Of a stretch of DNA of 64,000 bases, positions 1-8,402 are shown piece by piece (the first letter of the stretch is position 1; the number at the start of each line of letters is the position of its first letter). The stretch comes from Arthrobacter sulfonylureivorans (GTDB lineage: Bacteria > Actinomycetota > Actinomycetes > Actinomycetales > Micrococcaceae), in NCBI GenBank assembly GCA_004000035.1, contig RJAE01000001.1, positions 207,729 to 271,728 on the forward strand, given 5' to 3'. The position numbers and the translations under genes are program-made. The notes below the pieces were generated by a model. That model did no database searches. It had not been told where the DNA came from and was given only the letters and a program-made list of their open reading frames with translations.

Positions 1-1013
1 ACGGCGGCGATCGGACGGAGTACGTCTGCATCACCACGGCGGCGGTGCCCGAATGCGGCCTGCCGCTGGTGCGCCTTGACGGTGGAACCGTCCCGTTGAC
101 AGCCTGGCTGTACCCGTCCGACCCGGTGCTGGTCGGGTTGCCTGCAGCCTGCGACCCGGCTGCCGTCGGCCGCAGTGTCTTCGGCGGGGGAGAAGCGGAG
201 CTGCGGATGGTCAGTTACCGGCCGCTGCGCCGTGCCGTCCTGGAGGCCGTGCAGGGCGGCCGCAAGGTCTTTCTCAAGGTGGTCCGCCCGGACCGGGCGG
301 ACCAACTGCTTCGCCGGCACCGCTTGCTGACCGACGCGGGTTTGCCTGCACCTGTTGCCACCTCCGGCCCGGCCGACGGCGTGGTGGTGCTGACGGAGGC
401 GGAGGGAACCCACTTGGCCCGGGCCATCATGAACGACGGCGCCGCGGCGCTCGCGCCGGAGACCCTCCTGGACCTGCTGAACGCCCTCCCGCCCGGCGTG
501 CTGGAACTCTCCCGGCGTCCGGCCTGGGCGGAGCGCGCCTCCGACTATGCCAAGGCGGCGGCCGCGGTGCTTCCCGACGAGCAGGACCGGATATTCGCCC
601 TGGCCGGCCGGGTGGAAGAGCTGCTGGCCACCACGGATTCCGGTCCGGTGGTCCCCTCGCACGGGGACTTCTACGAAGCTAACCTGCTGGTGGACGGTGG
701 GCGGATCACCGGACTCATGGACGTGGATTCGCTGGGCCCCGGCCATCTGGTGGACGATCTGGCCTGCTTCATCGGGCACTTGGCCGTGCTGCCGGCGGTT
801 CACGCCGGCTACGTGCATGTGCCGGCAGCCCTGGAGCGGTTCACTGCGGTGTTCGATGCCGTGGTGGACCCCGCGGGGCTGCGCGGCCGGGCCGCCGGCG
901 TGGCACTGTCGCTGGTGGCCGGGGCCAAGACGGCCGGCGAGGGGGACGGGTGGCAGCAGGATGCCCTGCAGCGGCTCGCCATCGCCGAGGGGCTGGCCGC
1001 CGACGCAGTCTGA
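1..1013 (+). CDS. Aminoglycoside/choline phosphotransferase-like kinase, 5' end outside window
   Basis: The reading frame is open from the window edge, so the first codons are missing. A GTG at 45 is only an internal candidate start. The protein has an APH-type kinase fold: a nucleotide-lobe lysine in KVFLKVV (about residue 78 from position 45), the catalytic HGDFYEAN motif (H206, D208, N213) and the metal-binding DVDS (D226, D228). Such kinases phosphorylate small hydroxylated substrates; the substrate cannot be told from sequence. It is convergent with the response regulator downstream, with only 11 bases between the two stops. Confidence 0.8.
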   Translation, partial: GGDRTEYVCITTAAVPECGLPLVRLDGGTVPLTAWLYPSDPVLVGLPAACDPAAVGRSVFGGGEAELRMVSYRPLRRAVLEAVQGGRKVFLKVVRPDRADQLLRRHRLLTDAGLPAPVATSGPADGVVVLTEAEGTHLARAIMNDGAAALAPETLLDLLNALPPGVLELSRRPAWAERASDYAKAAAAVLPDEQDRIFALAGRVEELLATTDSGPVVPSHGDFYEANLLVDGGRITGLMDVDSLGPGHLVDDLACFIGHLAVLPAVHAGYVHVPAALERFTAVFDAVVDPAGLRGRAAGVALSLVAGAKTAGEGDGWQQDALQRLAIAEGLAADAV

Positions 1014-1024
1014 GGCCGGAGGCC

Positions 1025-1693
1025 CTAGGCGTCCGGCACCAGCCGGTAGCCCATGCCTCGGACGGTGGCGAACTTCTCCGCCCCCAGCTTGTTCCGCAGG
1101 TAGCGGACGTAAACGTCCACCACGTTGGACCCTGGATCGAAGTCATATCCCCAAACCCGCGAGAGCAACTGCTCGCGGCTCAGGACCTGCCCCGGGTTGC
1201 GCAGGAAGGCCTCGGCGAGGGCAAACTCCCGCGCCGAGAGGTCCACGTCCCGATCGCCCACGCTGGCGCGTCGGGTCCGCAGGTCCAGGCTCAGTGAGCC
1301 GCTGCTCAGGCTGGCCAGGTCCGCCGGCTGCGCCTCGGAACGCAGCCGCAGCCGCACTCGGGCCAGCAGCTCTTCGAACCGGAACGGCTTGGACATGTAG
1401 TCGTTCGCCCCGTTCTCCAGCCCGGCAACGGTGTCATCCACCGAACTGCGGGCGGTGAGGATGATGACCGGAGTATCGTTCCGGCCATCGCGCAGGCGGC
1501 GCAGTACGGTAAACCCGTCCTGGTCCGGCAGCCCAAGGTCGAGGATGACCAGTTCGAAGTCGCCGGTCATGGCCAGATGGTAGCCTTCCCGGCCGGTGCC
1601 GACCACTGTGGGCACATAACCGGCCGCCTTCAACCCCTTGGCGACGAAGGAGCTAATCCTGTCCTCGTCCTCGATGATCAGAATCTGGCCCAC
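1025..1693 (-). CDS. OmpR/PhoB-family response regulator
   Basis: The protein is 222 residues. An N-terminal receiver domain (about 1-118) has the acidic pocket E8/D9, phospho-acceptor D52 in VILDLGLPD, T80 and K102 in SKPF. A C-terminal winged-helix domain (about 125-222) has the usual GYDFDPGSNVVDVYV recognition region and ends RGMGYRL. It would be phosphorylated by the kinase encoded just upstream: its start overlaps the kinase 3' end by 16 bases, so the two are translationally coupled. Target genes are unknown. The small acidic membrane protein upstream is a candidate member of the same regulon. Confidence 0.93.
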   Translation of the reverse strand: MGQILIIEDEDRISSFVAKGLKAAGYVPTVVGTGREGYHLAMTGDFELVILDLGLPDQDGFTVLRRLRDGRNDTPVIILTARSSVDDTVAGLENGANDYMSKPFRFEELLARVRLRLRSEAQPADLASLSSGSLSLDLRTRRASVGDRDVDLSAREFALAEAFLRNPGQVLSREQLLSRVWGYDFDPGSNVVDVYVRYLRNKLGAEKFATVRGMGYRLVPDA

Positions 1694-3138
1694 GCTGTTA
1701 ACTCCTTGTCCTCGGCCGCGTCCGGCCGCCCGGTGATCACGATAGTGAAGGTGGAACCGGTGCCCGGCGCGGAGGCCAGTTCCACGGTGCCGCCGTGCCC
1801 TGCTGCGATGGCGCTGACGATGGTGAGCCCCAGGCCGGAACCTTCGGCCCGCGTCCCGTTGCTGCCGCGAGTGAAGCGGTCAAAAATCCGGCTTTGGTCC
1901 TCAGGGAGGATGCCCGTTCCCTCGTCCCTGACCCACAGCCGCAGTTCATCGCCGCGCACGGCAGACCCGATGGCCACAGTGGACCCGGGCTCGGAGAACT
2001 TAGCGGCGTTGGCCACTAACTGGAGCCACGCCTGGGTGATCCTCCGGTAGTCGAGCGGCCAGCGGACTTCGGCTCGGGCATCGACCATCCACCGGCGCTC
2101 GCCCAGCGCCCGTGCCTTGTCCAGCACGTCGTCGGTCAATTGGCCGACTTCCACCCCGTCCACGCTGACGAAGCCAGGACGTTCGGCCTTGGCCAGCAAG
2201 ACCAGATCGTCAACCAGTAAGCGCATCCGGTCCAGTTCGTCCAGGGCGATCCCGCGAACCGATTCCACGTCCGCCGGGTCGTGCGAGTCCTGCAGCTCCA
2301 GATGGCCCTGCAGGATGGTGATGGGGGTTCGCAGTTCGTGCCCGACGTCGTCGAGCAGTTGACGCTGGGCCGTCATCGAAGCTTCCAGCCGGTCGAGCAT
2401 GTCGTTGAAGGTGCGGGTCAACTCGGAAATGTCGTCGTTTCCGCCGACCGGAATCCGCTGGGTCAGGTCAGCGTCGGTGATCTGCTGGGCGGTTTCGCGC
2501 ACCAACCGGACCGGCGCGAGCAGCCGGCCGGCCAGAAGCCAGCCCACCCCGCCGATCAGTACCAAGGAACCGAAGCCGATCAGCGCGTAGGTCAGGAAGA
2601 TGTCCCCCAACTGCCGCAGTTCGGCCTCATAGTCGTAGGCCAGGACAAAGGTGCTGTGGGCAGGGTCGGAGGACAGCTGAACCGGCACCGTGACCACCCG
2701 GTAGACGGTCAGGGGCGTCTGCATTGTTGCCAGCGTGACCCGGTCGGAAGCGGCTGCCTCCGAGCCCAGGCGGGCCACCAGTTCGGCATCCTGCTCGAGC
2801 CGTAGCTGGACGGAGGGGCTCGCCGTGTAGGTCACCTGCCCGTCCACCAGGCCGAGCATGCCTTCGTTGGCCGCGGGCAGGGTCCGTTGCATCGCCAGAA
2901 ACACCAATCGGCTGGCTTGGGTGAAGGGTTCCCCGGTTTCCGGGTCGATGCCTGTTTCCGCCAACGTCTTGAACTCGGTCACGCTGCGCTGCAGCGAATC
3001 GTCGATGCGCTGGGCAATATGGGTCCGCTGCAAGGCGAAGGCGACCGATCCGGCAACCAGCAGGCCCAGGGCGGAGAGGGCGAGCACGGCAGCCAGTATC
3101 CGGACACGGACCGAAAGCCCGCCCGAGGGACTATCCAC
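1678..3138 (-). CDS. Sensor histidine kinase (HAMP, HisKA, HATPase_c)
   Basis: The protein is 486 residues. Transmembrane helix 1 spans about 12-34, followed by a roughly 145-residue extracytoplasmic sensor region. Helix 2 lies at about 180-203 and the HAMP domain at about 204-256. The H box GHELRTP has H267. The ATPase has the N box around N377 (LVANAAK), the G1 box DEGTG at 405 and GSGLGL at 433. It autophosphorylates and passes phosphate to the OmpR-type regulator whose gene overlaps it. The sensed signal is not evident. The whole set is transcribed leftward. Confidence 0.93.
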   Translation of the reverse strand: MDSPSGGLSVRVRILAAVLALSALGLLVAGSVAFALQRTHIAQRIDDSLQRSVTEFKTLAETGIDPETGEPFTQASRLVFLAMQRTLPAANEGMLGLVDGQVTYTASPSVQLRLEQDAELVARLGSEAAASDRVTLATMQTPLTVYRVVTVPVQLSSDPAHSTFVLAYDYEAELRQLGDIFLTYALIGFGSLVLIGGVGWLLAGRLLAPVRLVRETAQQITDADLTQRIPVGGNDDISELTRTFNDMLDRLEASMTAQRQLLDDVGHELRTPITILQGHLELQDSHDPADVESVRGIALDELDRMRLLVDDLVLLAKAERPGFVSVDGVEVGQLTDDVLDKARALGERRWMVDARAEVRWPLDYRRITQAWLQLVANAAKFSEPGSTVAIGSAVRGDELRLWVRDEGTGILPEDQSRIFDRFTRGSNGTRAEGSGLGLTIVSAIAAGHGGTVELASAPGTGSTFTIVITGRPDAAEDKELTAWARF

Positions 3139-3218
3139 GGCCGCCGGACGGGGCGCCGCCGCAAAGGTTCCGGGACCAGTTCTGCAGGCGGGTCGCTGCA
3201 GCCGGACCTGTTCCGGAA

Positions 3219-3587
3219 TTAGTCATCGTCCCCGCCGTCGTCATCCCCATCATCATCCCAATCGTCATCGTCGTCATCGTAGTCCTGCGGTGGGGCAGGC
3301 TGGACCGGAACCGGCTTGGTCTCTTCTCCCGGCGGCCGTTCGGATGGAGTTGGCGACGGCTTGGGGGTGGAAGCCGGCGACGGCGGTTCGCTTGCCGCCG
3401 GGGCCGGGGTTTCGGCCGGACCGGGCGATCCGGACTGCGTGACGCTGATCGACGGGCCCAGATCAGTGGTGCCCGGATCACGCATCGCGGCGGCCAGCGC
3501 AGCGCCGCCGGCGCCCAGCCCGAGCAGCACGGCCAGCGTGATCAAAACGGTGCGGATGGCTACACGAGGCATGGCATCAGTATCCAT
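3219..3587 (-). CDS. Small membrane-anchored protein with Pro-rich linker and poly-Asp tail
   Basis: The protein is 122 residues from ATG 3587 (a second ATG at 3572 would also work). Residues about 8-34 form one hydrophobic helix, probably a signal anchor. A Ser/Pro/Thr/Glu-rich linker of about 65 residues follows, and the last 20 residues are almost all aspartate with a few glycines and one tryptophan. No known domain is seen. The acidic tail would be displayed outside the membrane and could bind divalent cations (inference). The gene lies 80 bases upstream of the sensor kinase in the same direction, so it may share its operon or be its partner. Confidence 0.7.
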   Translation of the reverse strand: MDTDAMPRVAIRTVLITLAVLLGLGAGGAALAAAMRDPGTTDLGPSISVTQSGSPGPAETPAPAASEPPSPASTPKPSPTPSERPPGEETKPVPVQPAPPQDYDDDDDDWDDDGDDDGGDDD

Positions 3588-3681
3588 GGCGCAGATGAGA
3601 CCAAGATGAGAGCCTCGCCCGAAGCCCCGGTGGTGCCTTGCTGCGGGAGTGGGCCGGATGCTCGGCGGGAGCGGGCCTCCG

Positions 3682-5403
3682 TCAGTCGGTGCCGTCGGCC
3701 GCGGCGTCCGCGGCGCGCCGCGCAATGTCCGCTTCCACCGTCCTGCCCAGGTCATCGAGGGCAGAGGCCAGCCCCAGATAGGCAGCCACCCGGAGCGTGC
3801 GGCCGACGTCGGGCTCCTGCAGCACCAGTTTGAACATCGGCACGGCGTCGTCGGCCCGGCCCATCTCCGCCAGGACGTGTGCGGCGAACAATTCGGAATT
3901 GCCGGCCGAGGCGGCGTCATCCGCGGCCGAGTAGAGGTCGGCTGCGTGCAGTGCGGCCGAGATCGCCGCGGTGCCGTCCTCCAGCGCCCACAGTCCCCGG
4001 GCCCGTGTGTCGCTGTAGTCCGCCTCGTACCAGTGTGCACCGTACTCCCGGGCCAGGCTGATCGCCTCGTCCAGGGCGGTCAGGCCGTTCGTGTCGCCGG
4101 CCTCGCACAAGGCGTGGCCGAGTGCGTGCAGCGCCTGCGGCAGCGCGGCGTCGTCGTCCTCGGCCTTGCGGGCGGCGGCTACCGCCGCTTCAAAGCAGAC
4201 CAACGCGTCCTTGTCGCGGTCCTCCCGGGAGAGCAGCGTGCCGGTCGCCAGCAGGCCGCGGGCCGCCTCGCCGAACTCACCGCCGTGGCTGAATTCGGCC
4301 ACCGCGCGGCGCCAACAGTCCAGCGCCTCGGGAGTGCGGCCGGCGTGCCGGTGGGCATGGCCCATGCTCATCAGGGCGCGGGCCACCTGCGGGTGTGGCG
4401 CCTTGGTCTGCTCCAACCGCTGCAGCAGCTTGGCCAGCACCTCGCCGGCGAGTTCATATTCCTCGGCCTCCAGCAGTTGGTTTCCCAAGGCCAGACGCAG
4501 GGTCAGTTCTTCTTGGACTTCTCCGCGTTCAGCTTGCGCCACGGCCGCCTGCCAGGCCAGCACGGAATCTTCATAGTCGCCCATCCCCGCACACAGCCGC
4601 GCCAGCACCACGGCCGCGCTGATGGCGCCCTTGCGCACGCCGGCCGCAGCGTAGAGTTCCAGCGCCGTCAGCGCTTCCTCCAGCCCGGCCGCGCCTTCGC
4701 CGCCGGCGGCATTGGCCTTCAGCAGCCACATGCTGGCAGTGGTGGCACGGTTTCCGGGCAAGGCCAGCATCCGTTCGGCGGCCGCCGTGGCCCGTTCCGG
4801 CTGGTCGGCCTGCAGGTACGTATTGGCCAGATACATCAGCGCACCGGACAAGCTGTCGGTCCGGCCGGCACGTTCGTAGCCGGCCACCGCCTCTTCCAGC
4901 AGGGCGATCGCCCGCTTCGCCTCGCCCCGCTGGGATCGGACGACGGCGATGGCTAACTGGACGTCCGAGGTCACCGACGCCGGGGAATGGGTATCCAGCA
5001 GGCGGGCCAGTTCGGCCTCCAGCAGCGGCAGGTCGTGGTCGCCGGCCTCGCGGAACAGGACGATTCCCAGCCGTTCGCCCGCCGCAGCCTCTGCCGCCAG
5101 CCCGTTGCGGCGGAGCAGGGCTATCCGCGCCTGGAGGTACTCAAGGGCTTGCCTCTCGTCTCCGGCCAGTTGGTCGAGCGCAATCAGCACCGAGTACAAG
5201 CCCAGCCGGACGTCCAGATCGGCGTCGGAGGACCGGGCCAGTCCGGCCTCTGCCAACGCACGGGCGTTGGCATGGTTCTCCGCATAGGCGGCCTCATAGG
5301 CGCGGTCCAAACAGTCCCGGGCGGCAGCAGGGAACCGTGAGGGATCGGGCCCGGCGTTCTCCAGGACGGCACGCAATCGGTCGGCGATCAGGCCGCGAGG
5401 CAT
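3682..5403 (-). CDS. Tetratricopeptide-repeat protein
   Basis: The protein is about 573 residues from ATG 5403; ATG 5472 would add 23 residues and no ribosome binding site separates the two. Almost the whole length consists of helical TPR-like repeats rich in Ala, Leu and Glu (for example around LALGNQLLEAEEYELAG and AARGLLATGTLLSRE). There is no signal peptide, membrane helix or catalytic domain. TPR proteins act as scaffolds; the partner is unknown. It is divergent from the ArsR-type gene, and the open frame continues upstream into that gene only as an artefact of high GC. Confidence 0.75.
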   Translation of the reverse strand: MPRGLIADRLRAVLENAGPDPSRFPAAARDCLDRAYEAAYAENHANARALAEAGLARSSDADLDVRLGLYSVLIALDQLAGDERQALEYLQARIALLRRNGLAAEAAAGERLGIVLFREAGDHDLPLLEAELARLLDTHSPASVTSDVQLAIAVVRSQRGEAKRAIALLEEAVAGYERAGRTDSLSGALMYLANTYLQADQPERATAAAERMLALPGNRATTASMWLLKANAAGGEGAAGLEEALTALELYAAAGVRKGAISAAVVLARLCAGMGDYEDSVLAWQAAVAQAERGEVQEELTLRLALGNQLLEAEEYELAGEVLAKLLQRLEQTKAPHPQVARALMSMGHAHRHAGRTPEALDCWRRAVAEFSHGGEFGEAARGLLATGTLLSREDRDKDALVCFEAAVAAARKAEDDDAALPQALHALGHALCEAGDTNGLTALDEAISLAREYGAHWYEADYSDTRARGLWALEDGTAAISAALHAADLYSAADDAASAGNSELFAAHVLAEMGRADDAVPMFKLVLQEPDVGRTLRVAAYLGLASALDDLGRTVEADIARRAADAAADGTD

Positions 5404-5591
5404 GGTGGCCGCGGACTCAGGCACGGCCGCCCCGCTTCCGCAGCGCTGTGCCGTGGAACCTCGTTGCCGCATTGCCCATGGTCTCAGTTCTAGCTGCCAA
5501 CTGAGGTCCGCGCAATGCCCTTCTGAGTGCCCCGCAGAGGGGCGGCGGCGATGGTCATCGGCAGGCTGCATTGCGGGATACAAACAAGTCA

Positions 5592-5641
5592 TTGCAAAGA
5601 ACTGCTTGCAAAGAAGTCTTTGCATGTCTAGGATTGTGCTC
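5592..5641 (+). promoter_or_regulatory. Promoter with overlapping ArsR-type operator; leaderless start
   Basis: An 18-bp perfect inverted repeat TGCAAAGA-AG-TCTTTGCA lies at 5607-5624, and a third half-site TGCAAAGA at 5593-5600. The same stretch supplies a -35-like TTGCAA (5606-5611), 17 bases before TAGGAT (5629-5634), which places transcription initiation at about the ATG at 5642. A repressor bound here would cover the promoter. Autoregulation by the downstream gene product is inferred. Confidence 0.65.
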
Positions 5642-6307
5642 ATGGAACAGCACCAAACGCAGGAAGCCATCCCGTCCCCGACGGGCGAGCACGGCAATGA
5701 CCGTCGGGTGGATGTGGTGTCCTTGAAGGCACTGGCCCACCCGCTGCGGATCCAGCTGCTCAATACGTTGTCCCAATACGGCCCGCAGACCGCCAGCGGA
5801 CTCGCGGAACGTCTGGGGGAGTCCAGCGGTGCCACCAGTTATCACTTGCGCCAACTGGCCAAGCATGACTTCGTCCGCGAGGTCGAAGGCCGGGGAACGG
5901 CCCGCGAACGCTGGTGGCGGCGCACCCCCGGCAGCTTGACCATCAGCGCCGGTGAACTGGCCGGCAGCCCGGCGACCAGGGAGGCGGCCCGCCTGGTCAC
6001 GCGGGAATTCGAGCGCAGCCGGGCGGACCTGCTGGCCGACTTCATGGCCCACGGGAGCGAGCTGGTGCCGGAAGAATGGCTGGATGCGTCGGTGGTCAGC
6101 ACGATCAACGTCCGGCTGACCCGTGAACAGCTCGCCGAAATCGCCGAACAAGCATCTGATTACGTCCGCAAACTGGCGGCGCCCTATCTGGACCAGAATG
6201 CGGAGAGCACCGAAGGCGTCCGCCCGGTACAGCTCCACCTCAACGCTTTTCCGATCATCGACGTCCGCTCGGACCGGACGCCCCCACCCACCGAGAGCCC
6301 ATCATGA
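5642..6307 (+). CDS. ArsR-family winged-helix transcriptional regulator
   Basis: The protein is 221 residues. An N-terminal winged helix (about 20-95) has the ArsR pattern ALAHPLRIQLLNTL, TASGLAERLGESSGATSYHLRQL and a basic wing RGTARERWWRR. The remaining part is helical, of the kind fused to ArsR domains in actinobacterial regulators of efflux permeases, with no metal-binding cysteines. ATG 5642 fits the promoter geometry (leaderless). Its stop overlaps the next ATG (ATGA), so the next small gene is co-translated. The frame upstream to 5402 is not supported. Confidence 0.88.
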   Translation: MEQHQTQEAIPSPTGEHGNDRRVDVVSLKALAHPLRIQLLNTLSQYGPQTASGLAERLGESSGATSYHLRQLAKHDFVREVEGRGTARERWWRRTPGSLTISAGELAGSPATREAARLVTREFERSRADLLADFMAHGSELVPEEWLDASVVSTINVRLTREQLAEIAEQASDYVRKLAAPYLDQNAESTEGVRPVQLHLNAFPIIDVRSDRTPPPTESPS

Positions 6308-6558
6308 CTACCGTTCCCAGCCAGCCGTACCGCCCGCCGTCCTCCGCCGGCTTCACCATCAGGCCCACGGCTTTTGAATCGTTCCTGATCCACTCCGGCC
6401 GCGCGCTGATGAGGGCCGGAGAACACCGTTCCCGGCGGCAGGCGGCCCTGCGCCGGCCGACGTCCAGCCACGGTGCTCCTGCCGTGCTGCTGCTGGCCCA
6501 CGAAACCCTTCGGACCGATGTCCAGGCTGCAGCACACAGCGGTATCCACGCCCGGTAA
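6304..6558 (+). CDS. Hypothetical protein, 84 aa, coupled to the ArsR gene
   Basis: This starts in a 4-base ATGA overlap with the regulator, which is the best argument that it is real. It is basic (many Arg and His) with no transmembrane segment, cysteine motif or recognisable domain. In related actinobacteria such ArsR genes are usually followed by a permease gene. None is present here, so this could be a small partner or a remnant. Confidence 0.45.
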   Translation: MTTVPSQPYRPPSSAGFTIRPTAFESFLIHSGRALMRAGEHRSRRQAALRRPTSSHGAPAVLLLAHETLRTDVQAAAHSGIHAR

Positions 6559-6586
6559 TGCCAGCCCGCCGCCCTACACTAAAGGG

Positions 6587-7042
6587 ATGGAATTCGATAC
6601 GCGGGTTGCCGCCTACGGCGTGATCGTCGCCGACGGCGCCGTGCTGCTGGCCCGCTGGACCGGCGCCGGCTGGCCCCGTTGGACGCTGCCCGGCGGCGGC
6701 CTGGAATATGGAGAAGACGCCGAGACCGGCGCTGTCCGGGAGATCCGGGAGGAGACGGGCTATTCAGCCGAGCTCCAGGGACTGCTGGGCGTGGACAGCA
6801 AACACATCCCGGCTGGGAAGCGGCTGCACGGGAACCGCCCACTGCACGCCTTCCGCGTCATCTACGCAGCCAGCGTCATCGACGGTGAACTCAAGGACGA
6901 GGCCGACGGGTCCACCGACCTGGCGCGGTGGATTCCGCTCCACCGGGTCCCGTCGCTGGACCGCGTCGACCTGGTGGATCTGGGGCTTCGGCTGCTCTTT
7001 CCGGACGGTGTGCCGGCTGGCCATTCCGCAACCGGCCGCTGA
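6587..7042 (+). CDS. Nudix hydrolase
   Basis: The protein is 151 residues and the complete Nudix box runs from GLEYGEDAETG to REIREETGY, with the metal-binding REIREE glutamates. Preceding strands (VAAYGVIVADGAVLLARW) and LPGGG are typical. It hydrolyses a nucleoside diphosphate linked to some moiety, of undetermined identity. The start at 6587 is 7 bases after TACACT (6574-6579), consistent with a leaderless transcript; AAAGGG just before it could also act as a weak ribosome site. The longer in-frame start at 6473 overlaps the previous gene and is rejected. Confidence 0.9.
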   Translation: MEFDTRVAAYGVIVADGAVLLARWTGAGWPRWTLPGGGLEYGEDAETGAVREIREETGYSAELQGLLGVDSKHIPAGKRLHGNRPLHAFRVIYAASVIDGELKDEADGSTDLARWIPLHRVPSLDRVDLVDLGLRLLFPDGVPAGHSATGR

Positions 7043-7106
7043 GCGCTATGCTGGTCCGGTTGCCGGGCCGCGATGCCCGCTGGGACTTTTTGAGGAGGTG
7101 GATGTG

Positions 7107-7178
7107 ATGACCGTCATTGCCGCAGATGCCGTTGCCATCTCCAGCCCCGCCTCCCACCGCCGCTCCGGCCGCGGCTAG
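7107..7178 (+). CDS. Candidate 23-residue small ORF upstream of rsgA
   Basis: A strong Shine-Dalgarno GAGGAGG (7092-7098) sits 8 bases before ATG 7107 (or 5 before GTG 7104). The ORF encodes a short Ala/Ser/Arg peptide ending at TAG 7176. A TATGCT hexamer at about 7048 could be its -10 box. It ends 47 bases before rsgA, so it may be a leader peptide. No Cys, Trp or His run suggests an attenuation substrate. Support is only the ribosome site. Confidence 0.3.
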   Translation: MTVIAADAVAISSPASHRRSGRG

Positions 7179-7225
7179 CAGCCGGAACACCCGGTCCGGA
7201 GGCCTCAGTTCCCGAGGTAACCGTC

Positions 7226-8338
7226 GTGACCGACACATCCACACCCCATTCCCTGCTGCACAGCTACGGCTACACCGAACGCATCGCCGCGCTGTTCAGG
7301 GACGAATTTCCCGATTCCGGCCTCCGCCCTGCCCGGGTGGCGCGCACCGACCGAGGCCGCGTCCTGCTGGCGGCCGACGGCGGCCTTCTGCATCTGGCGA
7401 CCGCGGGGCTGCCGCAGCAGCCGGCCACCGGCGACTGGGTGGCGTACGACGCCGGCCGTCCGGCGTCCGCGGGCGGACCTGCCATCGCCGGGCTGCTGCC
7501 GCGGTTTTCCGCGCTGTCCCGCAAACAGGCCCACGATCCGCTCTCGGCCGAACAGATCCTGGCCGCCAACATGGACATCATCGGCGTCGTGGCGCCCTTC
7601 GACAGGCCGCTCTCGCCGAACCGGCTGGAGCGGACTCTGGTGGCCGCGTGGGATTCGGGCGCCGTGCCGCTGGTGATCTTGACCAAAGCGGACCTGCGCG
7701 GGAAGCACGACGAGGTCGCCGCCCAGATCGTGGAGCAGGCGGCCGGTGCCGAAGTCCTGACAACCAGCGCGGAAACGGGAGACGGCCTGGACACCTTGGC
7801 CGGGTACCTGGCCCCCGGCCGGTCGATGGCGTTGCTTGGACCCTCCGGCGCAGGCAAATCCAGTCTGATCAACGCACTGGTGGGCAGGGAGGTGCAGGAC
7901 GCCGGAGCGGTCCGCGCAGGCGACGGCAAGGGCCGCCACACCACCACGGTGCGTGAACTCATTCCGCTGCCCAACGGCGCAGTGCTGATGGACACACCCG
8001 GCATCCGCGGCTTCGCCCTGTGGGATGCAGAGGACGGACTGGGGACAGTATTCGCCGATATCGAAGAGCTGGCTACCAGTTGCCGGTTCAGCGACTGCGT
8101 CCATGATGCCGAGCCCGGCTGCGCCGTCCAGCGGGCGCTCGTCGACGGCAGTCTGGAGCGGCGGCGCTGGGATAGCTACCGGAAGATGGAACGGGAATTG
8201 GCCAGCCTGCACCTGCGGCAGAACGTGGCGGCGCAGCGCCGGACCGGCCGGCAGTTCGCCAAGCTGGCCAAGGCGGCCGCGCAGGCCAAGGACTACCGCG
8301 GCCACCGGGAACCACGTGCAGACGGGCCGCGGAGGTGA
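7226..8338 (+). CDS. rsgA: Ribosome small-subunit-dependent GTPase RsgA
   Basis: This circularly permuted GTPase assists late 30S maturation. The protein is 370 residues: an OB-like N-terminal domain (to about 100), then permuted GTPase motifs with TKAD (153-156) before the Walker A GPSGAGKSS (205-213) and DTPG (256-259), then a zinc-binding knuckle with C286, C291, H293 and C299. Permutation (G4 before G1) is diagnostic. The start is GTG 7226 with GAGG 9 bases upstream. It appears to be monocistronic, or preceded by the 23-codon ORF. Confidence 0.93.
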   Translation: MTDTSTPHSLLHSYGYTERIAALFRDEFPDSGLRPARVARTDRGRVLLAADGGLLHLATAGLPQQPATGDWVAYDAGRPASAGGPAIAGLLPRFSALSRKQAHDPLSAEQILAANMDIIGVVAPFDRPLSPNRLERTLVAAWDSGAVPLVILTKADLRGKHDEVAAQIVEQAAGAEVLTTSAETGDGLDTLAGYLAPGRSMALLGPSGAGKSSLINALVGREVQDAGAVRAGDGKGRHTTTVRELIPLPNGAVLMDTPGIRGFALWDAEDGLGTVFADIEELATSCRFSDCVHDAEPGCAVQRALVDGSLERRRWDSYRKMERELASLHLRQNVAAQRRTGRQFAKLAKAAAQAKDYRGHREPRADGPRR

Positions 8339-8402
8339 TTAGACTCAGAGCCAGCACTTCTGCGGGCCCGCCGGCCGCAGGATCTCCCACGGAAGGTTCA
8401 GC

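Noticed and set aside
3649-4956. A 435-codon plus-strand frame across the TPR gene
   Set aside because: It is antisense to the TPR coding sequence, with Gln/Arg/Gly-rich content typical of shadow frames.
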